Positions 33,466-40,447 of a stretch of DNA of 64,000 bases are shown in pieces (position 1 is the stretch's first letter; every line of letters starts with the position of its first letter). Source of the stretch: Alicyclobacillus mali (GTDB taxonomy: Bacteria > Bacillota > Bacilli > Alicyclobacillales > Alicyclobacillaceae); NCBI RefSeq assembly GCF_017329565.1, contig NZ_JAFMTT010000004.1; one strand, 5' to 3'. The notes beneath the pieces were generated by a model. The model did not search any database. It worked only from the letters and a program-made list of their open reading frames with translations, and was not told the DNA's origin. The position numbers were made by a program, and so were the translations under genes.

Positions 33466-34542
33466 TCATCCTCCGCGCCGCTGTCGAACTTGGATAGCAT
33501 ATTCCAGCAACGCCTGGAGTGACAGACGATGCACCTCGGGATCCAGATGGCGCAACATTTTTCTGCCGGGTGTAGGGTTCAGCTCGATGAAATACACGCG
33601 CCCGTCCTCGCGGACGGCGAGGTCGAGGCCCAGTTCGGCGTATGGCCCAAACCGCTGCCGGGCGCGCCCAGCGACCGCCAAGGCGATCTCGTCCAGTTGA
33701 CCGACGAGATCGCGCGCGGCTTTTGTCCCAAAGGCGTCCTCAAGCACATCCTCTGCGAAGCGAGGCTCGCTGCCGGTGTGAATGTTGGTGGTCACCGCCT
33801 GCGGCGTGCCGACGCGCGCAACCCTGGCGATGATGGTTGGATCATCGCCATCGCAGACGAGCCAGCGGAGGTCAAACGGCCTGTTGCCAATCTGGGCAAG
33901 TGGAATGGTTTGCTGAGCCACGGAGGGAATCCATGATCCGGCGGGCCAGGCACGACCTAGTTCGGACGGCGTCGACATGACCAGTGGGGCGCTGGCCGCG
34001 GCGGACCACAGTTCAACCCTGCCGGCCCGCTTCCGCACGCGGTAGATGCCCTGGCCCTGTGTCCCATTGAGCGGCTTCAAGTACAGATCATCCTGGGCGG
34101 CGAGAAGCGCGATGAGATCTTCCACCCGCGCGCACAGCCATGTGGGCGGGAGGTGAGACCTCAGGCGATGATCGGTGCGAAGCCAGGTGTAGAGCCTCCA
34201 TTTTTGTCCACTCTGTCGAGGCAGCGTATGTAGAAGTCCCTGGCGGCGAAGGGCGACCAACTCCCGCGCAGCGAGCGCAGGCTGCCGATGGAAAAGGCCG
34301 GAGCGGCGCAACACCACGTCAGCGCCGGCGGGCTGCGTCAGAACCCATTCCATGCCCGTGAATGTGTGCGCGCGACGGGCCGAGAGATCGCCCGGCGTGA
34401 GGACCTGGACCTCCACGCCTGCGTCGCGCCCGAGAAGGATCAGATCTTCGAACAGTCGAGTCTGGTCGCCAAACCTCTTTCTCCCCGGGCTCGGGCCGTC
34501 CACGTAGATGGAAAGGTGCGTCCGTCCTCCCTCGTTTCGCAT
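33466..34542 (-). CDS. YheC/YheD-like ATP-grasp protein (copy 1 of cluster)
   Basis: 358 residues. The N-terminal region (GRTHLSIYVDGPSPGRKRFG, DAGVEVQVLTPGDLSARRAH) differs from the other copies. The ATP-loop is YLKPLNGTQGQGIYRV (about 185), the central segment FDLRWLVCDGDD, and the metal-binding tail ELGLDLAVREDGRVYFIELNPTPG (E-x-N intact). The start is ATG 34542, with GGAGGGGGTG upstream and a strong GC hairpin just before it. It opens the ligase cluster, about 60 bases after cotE, so it may be read through from the cotE promoter or by its own. The three copies are diverged paralogues, which suggests distinct substrates. Confidence 0.84.
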   Translation of the reverse strand: MRNEGGRTHLSIYVDGPSPGRKRFGDQTRLFEDLILLGRDAGVEVQVLTPGDLSARRAHTFTGMEWVLTQPAGADVVLRRSGLFHRQPALAARELVALRRQGLLHTLPRQSGQKWRLYTWLRTDHRLRSHLPPTWLCARVEDLIALLAAQDDLYLKPLNGTQGQGIYRVRKRAGRVELWSAAASAPLVMSTPSELGRAWPAGSWIPSVAQQTIPLAQIGNRPFDLRWLVCDGDDPTIIARVARVGTPQAVTTNIHTGSEPRFAEDVLEDAFGTKAARDLVGQLDEIALAVAGRARQRFGPYAELGLDLAVREDGRVYFIELNPTPGRKMLRHLDPEVHRLSLQALLEYAIQVRQRRGG

Positions 34543-34568
34543 GCGCACACCCCCTCCGGACACAAAGG

Positions 34569-34588
34569 GAGGGGGCGCCTGCCCCCTC
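34569..34588 (-). terminator. Strong GC hairpin between cotE and the ligase cluster
   Basis: Minus strand GAGGGGGC-AG-GCGCCCCCTC-type stem after the cotE stop, followed only by CCTTTGTG. It may partly terminate cotE transcripts, or protect the cotE mRNA end while allowing read-through. Confidence 0.5.
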
Positions 34589-34604
34589 AAACGCGTTTGC
34601 GCCT

Positions 34605-35141
34605 TCAGTCTTCGATCTCGACTTCCTCTACCTGGCTCTCTTCCTCAAAGAAGTCGAGATCTTTCTTTTCCGCCAGGTCAACTGTCACAACGCACAACTT
34701 CGTCTGGCCGATGACCTCGACGCCGAGTTCCTTTTCGACGCGCACCAAAACCTCGGATCCGTTGCCCGTCAGCGTGGCGTCAAGGCAGTTGGGGCTCTGA
34801 ATCACGTGCACGCACACCTCACGGCTGTCGCGGACGCAGGCGTCGTCGATGTCGCGCAGGGCGATCTGTTCCGTATACGTGACGGTCTCCTTGGCGATGG
34901 CCGTGTCCGTGTTGCCGTTGTACGAGTACCATACATTGATGTCAAACCGACCGCGGACCTCGACGTAGTCGCCGACCAACTCCGCCTCATACACGTGGTT
35001 CATCACCCAGCAACCTCCGATTGTGCTCGGACGGTGGGCAGGGCGAACCGTATACGTGGTCTGGGAATACTTGTTGCCGCGACCACACACGGCATTGGCC
35101 ATGATTTCCCGGTAGCTGAGGTCTTTGCTGGACAGCACCAT
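34605..35141 (-). CDS. cotE: Outer spore coat morphogenetic protein CotE
   Basis: 178-residue coat protein that nucleates assembly of the outer spore coat around the forespore. The conserved CotE core is plain: YREIMANAVCGRGNKYSQTT, RPSTIGGCWVMNH, GRFDINVWYSYNGNTDT, PNCLDATLTGNG and LGVEVIGQTKLCV. The acidic C-terminus (EEESQVEEVEIED) is also typical. The start is ATG 35141 with GAGGAGG at 7 bases; the longer upstream frame is not conserved. As in Bacillus it lies near ymcA-mutS, but here the ligase cluster has been placed between them. Expression in the mother cell under sigma-E/K is expected from the family; I did not find a convincing -35/-10. Confidence 0.95.
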   Translation of the reverse strand: MVLSSKDLSYREIMANAVCGRGNKYSQTTYTVRPAHRPSTIGGCWVMNHVYEAELVGDYVEVRGRFDINVWYSYNGNTDTAIAKETVTYTEQIALRDIDDACVRDSREVCVHVIQSPNCLDATLTGNGSEVLVRVEKELGVEVIGQTKLCVVTVDLAEKKDLDFFEEESQVEEVEIED

Positions 35142-35296
35142 GCGGCTACCTCCTCTGTGCAGAAATCGAGCGGACCTGCGCTCGCAGGGATCGAACCGAT
35201 TGCGAGGCAAGGAGCCAGCGGGCATCGCGCCCGGCGGCTTCTGCCCAGTCGCGCTCACAGCACATCGTATGCATGGGCGAATGGAGGTGCTCCGCG

Positions 35297-35386
35297 GTGA
35301 ACACAGGCGGGAAAAAATTGGGCCATAGCCCACAGGAGCTCAAGGGGGAGATTTACGGAGATTCGATCGCAACGCTCGCGACGTGA
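35297..35386 (+). CDS. Possible 29-residue peptide gene
   Basis: Too short for most gene finders. GTG 35297 follows a consensus SD GGAGGT with an 8-base spacer and runs 29 codons to TGA 35384-35386. The peptide is hydrophilic, with a basic start (GGKK), a central SPQELKGEIYG stretch and a Thr/Ala-rich end. It lies on the plus strand in the 278-base gap between cotE and the dipeptidase, both minus strand. It might be a spore peptide, given the neighbours, but I recognise no family and the SD could be chance in GC-rich sequence. Confidence 0.35.
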   Translation: MNTGGKKLGHSPQELKGEIYGDSIATLAT

Positions 35387-35419
35387 TCGAAAAGACGCCG
35401 CGTCAGGCGGCGAATCTCT

Positions 35420-36376
35420 TCAAAGGGGCGACGCGGAAGGAAGCTGGCGCATGAGAAACGCCTCGAAGTTGCGGAAGAGGAAGTCCTGGGCGAGATCCGT
35501 GCCGTACCGGTCGCAAAGTCGCTCGGCGAACGCGCGGTAGTCCCTGCTCGCGGCGAGGCCGGGAATGTCCGCGGACGTGCCGTCGAAATCGGAACCAAAG
35601 CCCACGTGGCGGTGCCCGCCGAGATCGAGAACGTGGTCCAAGTGGCGGAACACGTCGTCCACCCCGACCGGGTCCTGCCCGACGAAGGACGGCTGAAACG
35701 TCAGCCCCATCCACCCGTCGCGGCGGATAATCTCGCGAATGACGTCGTCGGTCAGGTTCCTGCGGTGCGGATGGACAGCTCGAGCGTTCGCGTGGGATGC
35801 GATGACAGGGCCGTCCGTCAAGCGGAGCACGTCCCGCACGCCGGTGTCGTGCAGGTGGGCGAGATCGATCCACATCGACAGATGCTGCATCTCGCGCAGC
35901 ACGTCGCGGCCAGCGCGGGTCAGCCCAGCCCCCCGCAACTCGCCGCACCCATCGGCCAACTCATTGGCGTCGTTCCACGTCAGGCCGACGCCTCGGACGC
36001 CGAGGCGGTGCAACACGCGAAGAAGTTCGACGCTCCCGCGCAAACAGCCGCCACCTTCGAGCGACAAGATGGCCGCCAGCTGTCCCTGTTGGCGGGCGAC
36101 ACGCAGATCTTCCTTGGAGCGCACCGCCCGCACATCGGCCAGGATGGCAATTTGTTGGTAAAAGGCGTCGATTTGCCGAAGAACTTCCGCTAATTGCGTG
36201 TACGAATCCAGAGACGGATCGACGTAGAGCGCGAACACTTGTGTGGCGACACCACCTTCGCGCAGGGAATGATAATTTGCGCGCAAAAGGGGCGAGTCGT
36301 CCAAAAAAGCCACGCGGCCCTCCGCCAACTTCATCAAGACGTCCACGTGTGCGTCGGCCACAAGCATTCGCGCCAC
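35420..36376 (-). CDS. Membrane dipeptidase family (peptidase M19) metallohydrolase
   Basis: 318-residue zinc dipeptidase of the renal-dipeptidase family. Likely metal ligands and active-site motifs are in order: DAHVD (residues 8-12), LSLEGGG (about 105), GLTWN (about 130), DLAHLHDTG (about 172), SHANARAVHPHRRN (about 193) and GFGSDFDG (about 260). It hydrolyses dipeptides, often with D-residues in second place, so a role in cell-wall or cortex peptide recycling is possible. The start is GTG 36376 with AAAGGA upstream. Only 16 bases separate it from spoVS, so it is co-transcribed with it. No signal peptide is visible. Confidence 0.88.
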   Translation of the reverse strand: MARMLVADAHVDVLMKLAEGRVAFLDDSPLLRANYHSLREGGVATQVFALYVDPSLDSYTQLAEVLRQIDAFYQQIAILADVRAVRSKEDLRVARQQGQLAAILSLEGGGCLRGSVELLRVLHRLGVRGVGLTWNDANELADGCGELRGAGLTRAGRDVLREMQHLSMWIDLAHLHDTGVRDVLRLTDGPVIASHANARAVHPHRRNLTDDVIREIIRRDGWMGLTFQPSFVGQDPVGVDDVFRHLDHVLDLGGHRHVGFGSDFDGTSADIPGLAASRDYRAFAERLCDRYGTDLAQDFLFRNFEAFLMRQLPSASPL

Positions 36377-36392
36377 CGGTCTTCATCCTTTC

Positions 36393-36653
36393 TCAGCGAG
36401 GCTCTACGAGCAGGCGAATGGCGGTTCGATCTTCGCCATCGATCTTGATGTCCGTAAAAGCAGGTACGCAGACCAAATCGATGCCGCTCGGTGCGACGAA
36501 CCCTCTCGCGATTGCGACGGCCTTCACGGCCTGGTTCAGAGCCCCCGCACCAATGGCCTGAATTTCTGCCGAACCTTGCTCGCGCACGACGCCGGCGAGG
36601 GCGCCTGCGACAGAATTGGGATTCGATTTTGCCGAGACTTTTAACACATCCAC
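36393..36653 (-). CDS. spoVS: Stage V sporulation protein S
   Basis: 86-residue small protein of the SpoVS/Alba-like family, required for normal sporulation past stage V and thought to bind nucleic acid. The sequence is almost the Bacillus one: VLKVSAKSNPNSVAGALAGV, EIQAIGAGALNQAVKAVAIA, ARGFVAPSGIDLVCVPAFTD and DGEDRTAIRLLVEPR. The start is GTG 36653, giving exactly the Bacillus length; SD GGAGGT lies 9 bases upstream. Annotating from the upstream frame (36692) would add a spurious 13-residue extension. Confidence 0.96.
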   Translation of the reverse strand: MDVLKVSAKSNPNSVAGALAGVVREQGSAEIQAIGAGALNQAVKAVAIARGFVAPSGIDLVCVPAFTDIKIDGEDRTAIRLLVEPR

Positions 36654-36698
36654 GGTGAGATGACCTCCTCTGTTCCGTCGGCAGTGGGACACTATACG

Positions 36699-36726
36699 AT
36701 ATTCGCCAGAAAGCCCATTATGCTAA
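36699..36726 (-). promoter_or_regulatory. Candidate sigma-H-type promoter of spoVS
   Basis: Minus strand GGCGAATAT (36707-36699) fits the sigma-H -10 pattern RnnGAATWW. TTAGCATAA ten bases upstream is a partial -35 match. spoVS of Bacillus is sigma-H dependent. Spacing is one or two bases short. Confidence 0.35.
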
Positions 36727-36782
36727 CGGACAAGAGGGCGCAGCGTCGCTGGTTTACGTCGGAGGCCATCCACCCGATCTAT

Positions 36783-36817
36783 AAAAATAGGGTCAGCCGT
36801 CAGGCTGCCCTATTTTG
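36783..36817 (-). terminator. Terminator of rny
   Basis: Minus strand AAAATAGGGCAGCC-TGAC-GGCTGACCCTATTTTTA: long stem plus T-run. The TAG stop codon of rny lies in its 5' arm. Confidence 0.88.
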
Positions 36818-38357
36818 CGTATTCAACGGCTCTAGTTTCTCGAATTACCGTCACCTTGATCTGGCCGGGATAGTCGAGTTCGTTCTCGATCTTCTTCGAT
36901 ATCTCCTTTGCAACCAGCGCAGACTCAGCATCGTCGACCAATTCGGGTTTTACGATGATGCGGATCTCGCGACCCGCCTGAATCGCGTAACTCTTCTCGA
37001 CACCCGCGAAGGAATCCGCGATGTGCTCGAGTTTCTCCAAGCGTTTCATGTACACTTCCAGCGTTTCACGGCGCGCACCCGGGCGAGCCGCCGAGATGGC
37101 GTCCGCCGCCGCCACAATCACGGAGATCGGCGACGTGAATTCTACATCGCCGTGATGCGCGGCAATACAGTTGATCACGACGGGATGCTCCTTATATCGG
37201 CGCGCGAGATCTACACCGATCTCGACGTGCGATCCCTCCACCTCGTGCGTGACCGCTTTACCGATGTCGTGCAACAATCCACCTCGCCGCGCGATGGCTG
37301 CGTCGAGACCGAGCTCAGAAGCCATCATCCCTGCGAGATGCGCGACCTCGATAGAGTGCTTCAACACGTTTTGTCCATAACTCGTGCGGAAGCGGAGCCG
37401 ACCGAGCAGTTTCACCAGATCGGGATGCAAGCCGTGCACATTCGCGTCAAACGTGGCCTGCTCGCCTTGCTCGCGGATGACGTCCTCGATCTCCCGGCGA
37501 GCCCGCTCCACCATTTCTTCGATTCGTGCGGGATGGATGCGCCCGTCAGCAACCAACCGCTCAAGGGCAATTTTCGCGATTTCACGGCGGATGGGATCGA
37601 ATCCAGACAGGATGACGGCTTCCGGCGTGTCATCGATAATCAAATCCACGCCCGTGAGCGACTCGAGGGTTCGAATATTGCGCCCTTCTCGCCCAATGAT
37701 GCGGCCCTTCATCTCGTCGTTCGGCAGGTTGACCACCGTCACCGTGATCTCGGAAGCGTGGTCCGCGGCACACCGCTGAATGGCATTGGCGACGATGTCT
37801 CTCGCCCGGCGATCCGCCTCGCGCTTGGCCTCCTGCTCGATCTGCTTGACCATCAGTGCCGCATCGTGACGCACCTCGCGCTCAACCTGTTCCAGAATGA
37901 GCTGCCGCGCGCTCTCCCGCGTCAAGCCGGAAATCCTCTCGAGTTCCCGGACCTGCTCATGGCGCAAAGCCTCGGCCTCGTCTTTCAGCGTCTGAATGGC
38001 CATCTCTTCTCGGCGAAGCTCTTCGGACTTCTGTTCCAAAACCTCGAGCTTCTTGTCGAGCGCCTCTTCCTTTTGCAGAATACGGCGCTCCATCCGCTGA
38101 ATCTCGTTGCGTCGCTCGCGCAGCTCCTTCTCGGCCTCCTGTCGGATGCGGTGCGTCTCTTCCTTCGCCTCAAGCACCGCCTCCTTGCGGCGAGCCTCGA
38201 CGTCTCGCTGCGCGGCTTCTATAATTTCCAAGGCGCGAGCTTCCGCGGCGCCTATTTTGGCCTCGGCGACCATGCGCCGGACCACGTACCCTACACCTAA
38301 TCCAATGCCTAGACAAGCAAGCGAAACCACGATCAACAGCCAGACTGCGACTTCCAA
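36810..38357 (-). CDS. rny: Ribonuclease Y
   Basis: 515-residue membrane-anchored endoribonuclease that starts mRNA decay in Gram-positive bacteria. An N-terminal helix (VWLLIVVSLACLGIGLGVGY) is followed by a long coiled coil (about 40-200, rich in Glu/Arg/Lys), a KH domain (NDEMKGRIIGREGRNIRTLE near 212) and an HD domain (LLHDIGKAVTHEVEGSHVEIG, about 358-378). The chosen start is TTG 38357: SD AAGGAGG lies 7 bases upstream and the length then matches the family. The ATG at 38408 lies before the SD. The gene has its own terminator. The RicAFT partner of RNase Y may be served by the ymcA-like gene in this window. Confidence 0.96.
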   Translation of the reverse strand: MEVAVWLLIVVSLACLGIGLGVGYVVRRMVAEAKIGAAEARALEIIEAAQRDVEARRKEAVLEAKEETHRIRQEAEKELRERRNEIQRMERRILQKEEALDKKLEVLEQKSEELRREEMAIQTLKDEAEALRHEQVRELERISGLTRESARQLILEQVEREVRHDAALMVKQIEQEAKREADRRARDIVANAIQRCAADHASEITVTVVNLPNDEMKGRIIGREGRNIRTLESLTGVDLIIDDTPEAVILSGFDPIRREIAKIALERLVADGRIHPARIEEMVERARREIEDVIREQGEQATFDANVHGLHPDLVKLLGRLRFRTSYGQNVLKHSIEVAHLAGMMASELGLDAAIARRGGLLHDIGKAVTHEVEGSHVEIGVDLARRYKEHPVVINCIAAHHGDVEFTSPISVIVAAADAISAARPGARRETLEVYMKRLEKLEHIADSFAGVEKSYAIQAGREIRIIVKPELVDDAESALVAKEISKKIENELDYPGQIKVTVIRETRAVEYAK

Positions 38358-38488
38358 TGAGGCGCCTCCTTGCTCCGGTCGACGATCACCTGTTCGCATC
38401 GGAACCATGACGTCTTCGAGCTAGAGGCCGTAGGTGATACGCACTTTTATTCTACGTGTTGTTTCAAAACGGTGTCAAGAAAAGGCGA

Positions 38489-39193
38489 TTACGCCCATTC
38501 GTTGCGCCCCTGCTCCCCATACCGCCGAGCTGCTTCCTGCACCGCCTGGCGCGCGACGGACAGCGAAAATCCCTTGCGCACCAGGTGAGCCACGGCACGG
38601 CGCTCGTCCACATCGCTGGTTCGGCCAGCCGCGCGTCGAAAGTATTTCTCTGCGAACTTGACGGCGGCCTCTCGCTCTTGCTCGGTATCCACACACGCCG
38701 CAACAAATTGGTTTACCAGCTCAGCCGGCGCTCCTCGAGATCTCAATTTGGCCCGGATCTCCCGTCGACTACGCGTGCCTGCCCAAGCGTCCACGCGGTC
38801 CCGCACAAGCCTCTCATCGTCGAGAAGTCCCTTCTCGCGCAGGCGATGAAGCGCGCCGTCGATGCTCTCTTGTGCCCATCCCTTGCGCAGCAACGCTTGG
38901 CTCAGTTCGCGCTCAAAACGCGGGCGAATTTCCAGCAGGCGCAGCGCGTCGCGCAGAGCCCTTGCCACCTCAGAGCGCTGCGCCAGTTCCGCGTAGAGCT
39001 CATCCGGTATGGGCATGCCCATCTGGAGGCCACACTGCACCCAATCCTCCGCCGTCAAGTACAAGCAGGGCGCCCCTTTGAACTCGACGCAGATCAGGGG
39101 CCGCCATTTTCCAGCGGCCTCGCTGCGGCGCACGAGGACGATCGGCTCGTGCTCAGAAGGCGTCGAATTCGTCGAATGCGTCATCTGCGTCAT
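38489..39193 (-). CDS. recX: Regulatory protein RecX
   Basis: 234-residue helical modulator of RecA filament activity. The RecX repeats are visible as ALRLLEIRPRFERELSQALLRKG, IDGALHRLREKGLLDDERL and the RSRREIRAKLRSRG segment. The N-terminal 75 residues carry an extension rich in beta residues (VLVRRSEAAGKWRPLICVEF). The start is ATG 39193 with GGAGGA at 8 bases (ATG 39184 is an alternative). It overlaps the end of recA by 41 bases, so its synthesis is coupled to that of its target. Confidence 0.9.
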   Translation of the reverse strand: MTQMTHSTNSTPSEHEPIVLVRRSEAAGKWRPLICVEFKGAPCLYLTAEDWVQCGLQMGMPIPDELYAELAQRSEVARALRDALRLLEIRPRFERELSQALLRKGWAQESIDGALHRLREKGLLDDERLVRDRVDAWAGTRSRREIRAKLRSRGAPAELVNQFVAACVDTEQEREAAVKFAEKYFRRAAGRTSDVDERRAVAHLVRKGFSLSVARQAVQEAARRYGEQGRNEWA

Positions 39194-40220
39194 CGTCCGC
39201 ATCCTCCGCAGCGGCGGCAACCAGCGGTTTGGCCGGATTCACATGGTAATAATCGCGAACCGCCGCCTCGATTTGCTCCGCGATTTCCGGATGCTCCTTC
39301 AGATACTGCTTCGCGTTCTCGCGCCCTTGCCCGAGACGATCCTCGCCAAAGGAATACCAGGCTCCGCTCTTCTGCACGACGTCGATCTCGGCGGCAATAT
39401 CGATCAGGCTGCCTTCTCGCGAGATTCCTTCTCCGAACATGATATCCACGTCGCACTGCCGAAACGGCGGCGCGACCTTATTTTTCACCACTTTGATGCG
39501 CGTCCGCGATCCCACGACGTCATTTCCCTGTTTGATGGCCTCGACGCGCCGGACCTCCAACCGGACAGAAGCGTAAAATTTCAACGCTCGTCCGCCCGTC
39601 GTCGTCTCTGGATTACCGAACATGACGCCGACCTTTTCGCGGATTTGGTTGATAAAGATGGCAATGGTCTTCGATTTGCTGATGGCGCCAGCCAACTTGC
39701 GCAGCGCCTGCGACATCAGGCGGGCCTGCAATCCGACATGCGAATCACCCATGTCGCCTTCCAGTTCATTCTTCGGAACCAGGGCTGCCACGGAATCCAC
39801 CACAATCACGTCCACCGCGCCACTCCGAACGAGCGCCTCGGCGATTTCGAGCGCCTGCTCCCCCGTGTCCGGCTGAGAAATCAAAAGCTCGTCGATGTTG
39901 ACGCCGAGCTTTTGGGCGTACACCGGATCCAGCGCGTGTTCCGCGTCGATGAACGCCGCCTGACCGCCGAGTTTCTGCACCTCCGCGACAACGTGCAGCG
40001 CGACAGTCGTCTTGCCTGACGACTCGGGCCCGTAGATTTCCACGATTCTGCCACGAGGGAGCCCTCCGACGCCGAGCGCAATGTCAAGCGCAATCGACCC
40101 CGTCGGCACGGTCTCCACCGTCATTGCAGCCGCTTCACCGAGCCGCATGATGGAGCCCTTCCCAAATTCCTTCTCAATTTTTCGCAGGGCTTGTTCCAAA
40201 GCCGCCTTTTTGTCTCCCAT
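39153..40220 (-). CDS. recA: Recombinase RecA
   Basis: 355-residue DNA strand-exchange ATPase and SOS co-protease. Walker A GPESSGKTT (about 64-72), Walker B VDVIVVDSVAAL, the loop L2 region GNPETTTGGRALKFYASVRLEVRR, the inter-subunit segment MSQALRKL and an acidic C-terminus (EDADDDADDAFDEFD). The start is ATG 40220 (MGDKKAALEQALRKIEKEFGKG) with GAGGG about 10 bases upstream. A LexA-like box overlapping the -35 element lies about 135 bases upstream, which fits SOS induction. Tail overlaps recX. Confidence 0.98.
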   Translation of the reverse strand: MGDKKAALEQALRKIEKEFGKGSIMRLGEAAAMTVETVPTGSIALDIALGVGGLPRGRIVEIYGPESSGKTTVALHVVAEVQKLGGQAAFIDAEHALDPVYAQKLGVNIDELLISQPDTGEQALEIAEALVRSGAVDVIVVDSVAALVPKNELEGDMGDSHVGLQARLMSQALRKLAGAISKSKTIAIFINQIREKVGVMFGNPETTTGGRALKFYASVRLEVRRVEAIKQGNDVVGSRTRIKVVKNKVAPPFRQCDVDIMFGEGISREGSLIDIAAEIDVVQKSGAWYSFGEDRLGQGRENAKQYLKEHPEIAEQIEAAVRDYYHVNPAKPLVAAAAEDADDDADDAFDEFDAF

Positions 40221-40330
40221 GACACACCATCCCTCAATTTCTTCAAGCGCGTATGCCCGTGAGCCTCTTCTCCGCTCGCTCCCGAACACGGGAACCTATT
40301 CGCGAACGCTCGCAGGAATCCTTCGATCCG

Positions 40331-40369
40331 ATTGTACACGTTCCTGCGAAAAATGCAAACAAACGTTCG
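40331..40369 (-). promoter_or_regulatory. recA promoter with overlapping LexA (SOS) box
   Basis: Minus strand: TTTGCA (40359-40354), 17-base spacer, TACAAT (40336-40331). CGAACGTTTGTTTG (40369-40356) matches the Gram-positive LexA consensus CGAAC-N4-GTTYG and covers the -35 element, so LexA binding would block the polymerase. Confidence 0.72.
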
Positions 40370-40401
40370 CATCGACGTTTCCGGACCCCCAGGCGAAGCA
40401 A

Positions 40402-40427
40402 GAGCCGGACACTCGCGTGTCCGGCTC
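40402..40427 (-). terminator. Terminator-like hairpin after the DEAD-box helicase gene
   Basis: GAGCCGGACAC-GCGA-GTGTCCGGCTC, an 11-base-pair stem, follows the helicase stop by 20 bases on the minus strand. The downstream tract is only TTGCTT, so termination may be partial; it also sits just upstream of the recA promoter. Confidence 0.6.
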
Positions 40428-40447
40428 TCTCCCTGCTCGACCTGCGT

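Noticed and set aside
35180..35200. tRNA T-arm-like stretch (GGTTCGATCCCTG on the minus strand)
   Set aside because: No acceptor, D-arm or anticodon stem at the right distances, so it is not a tRNA or a recognisable tRNA remnant.
36660..38300. A 546-codon open frame on the plus strand
   Set aside because: Antisense to rny and its terminator; no recognisable protein, and rny has complete KH and HD domains.
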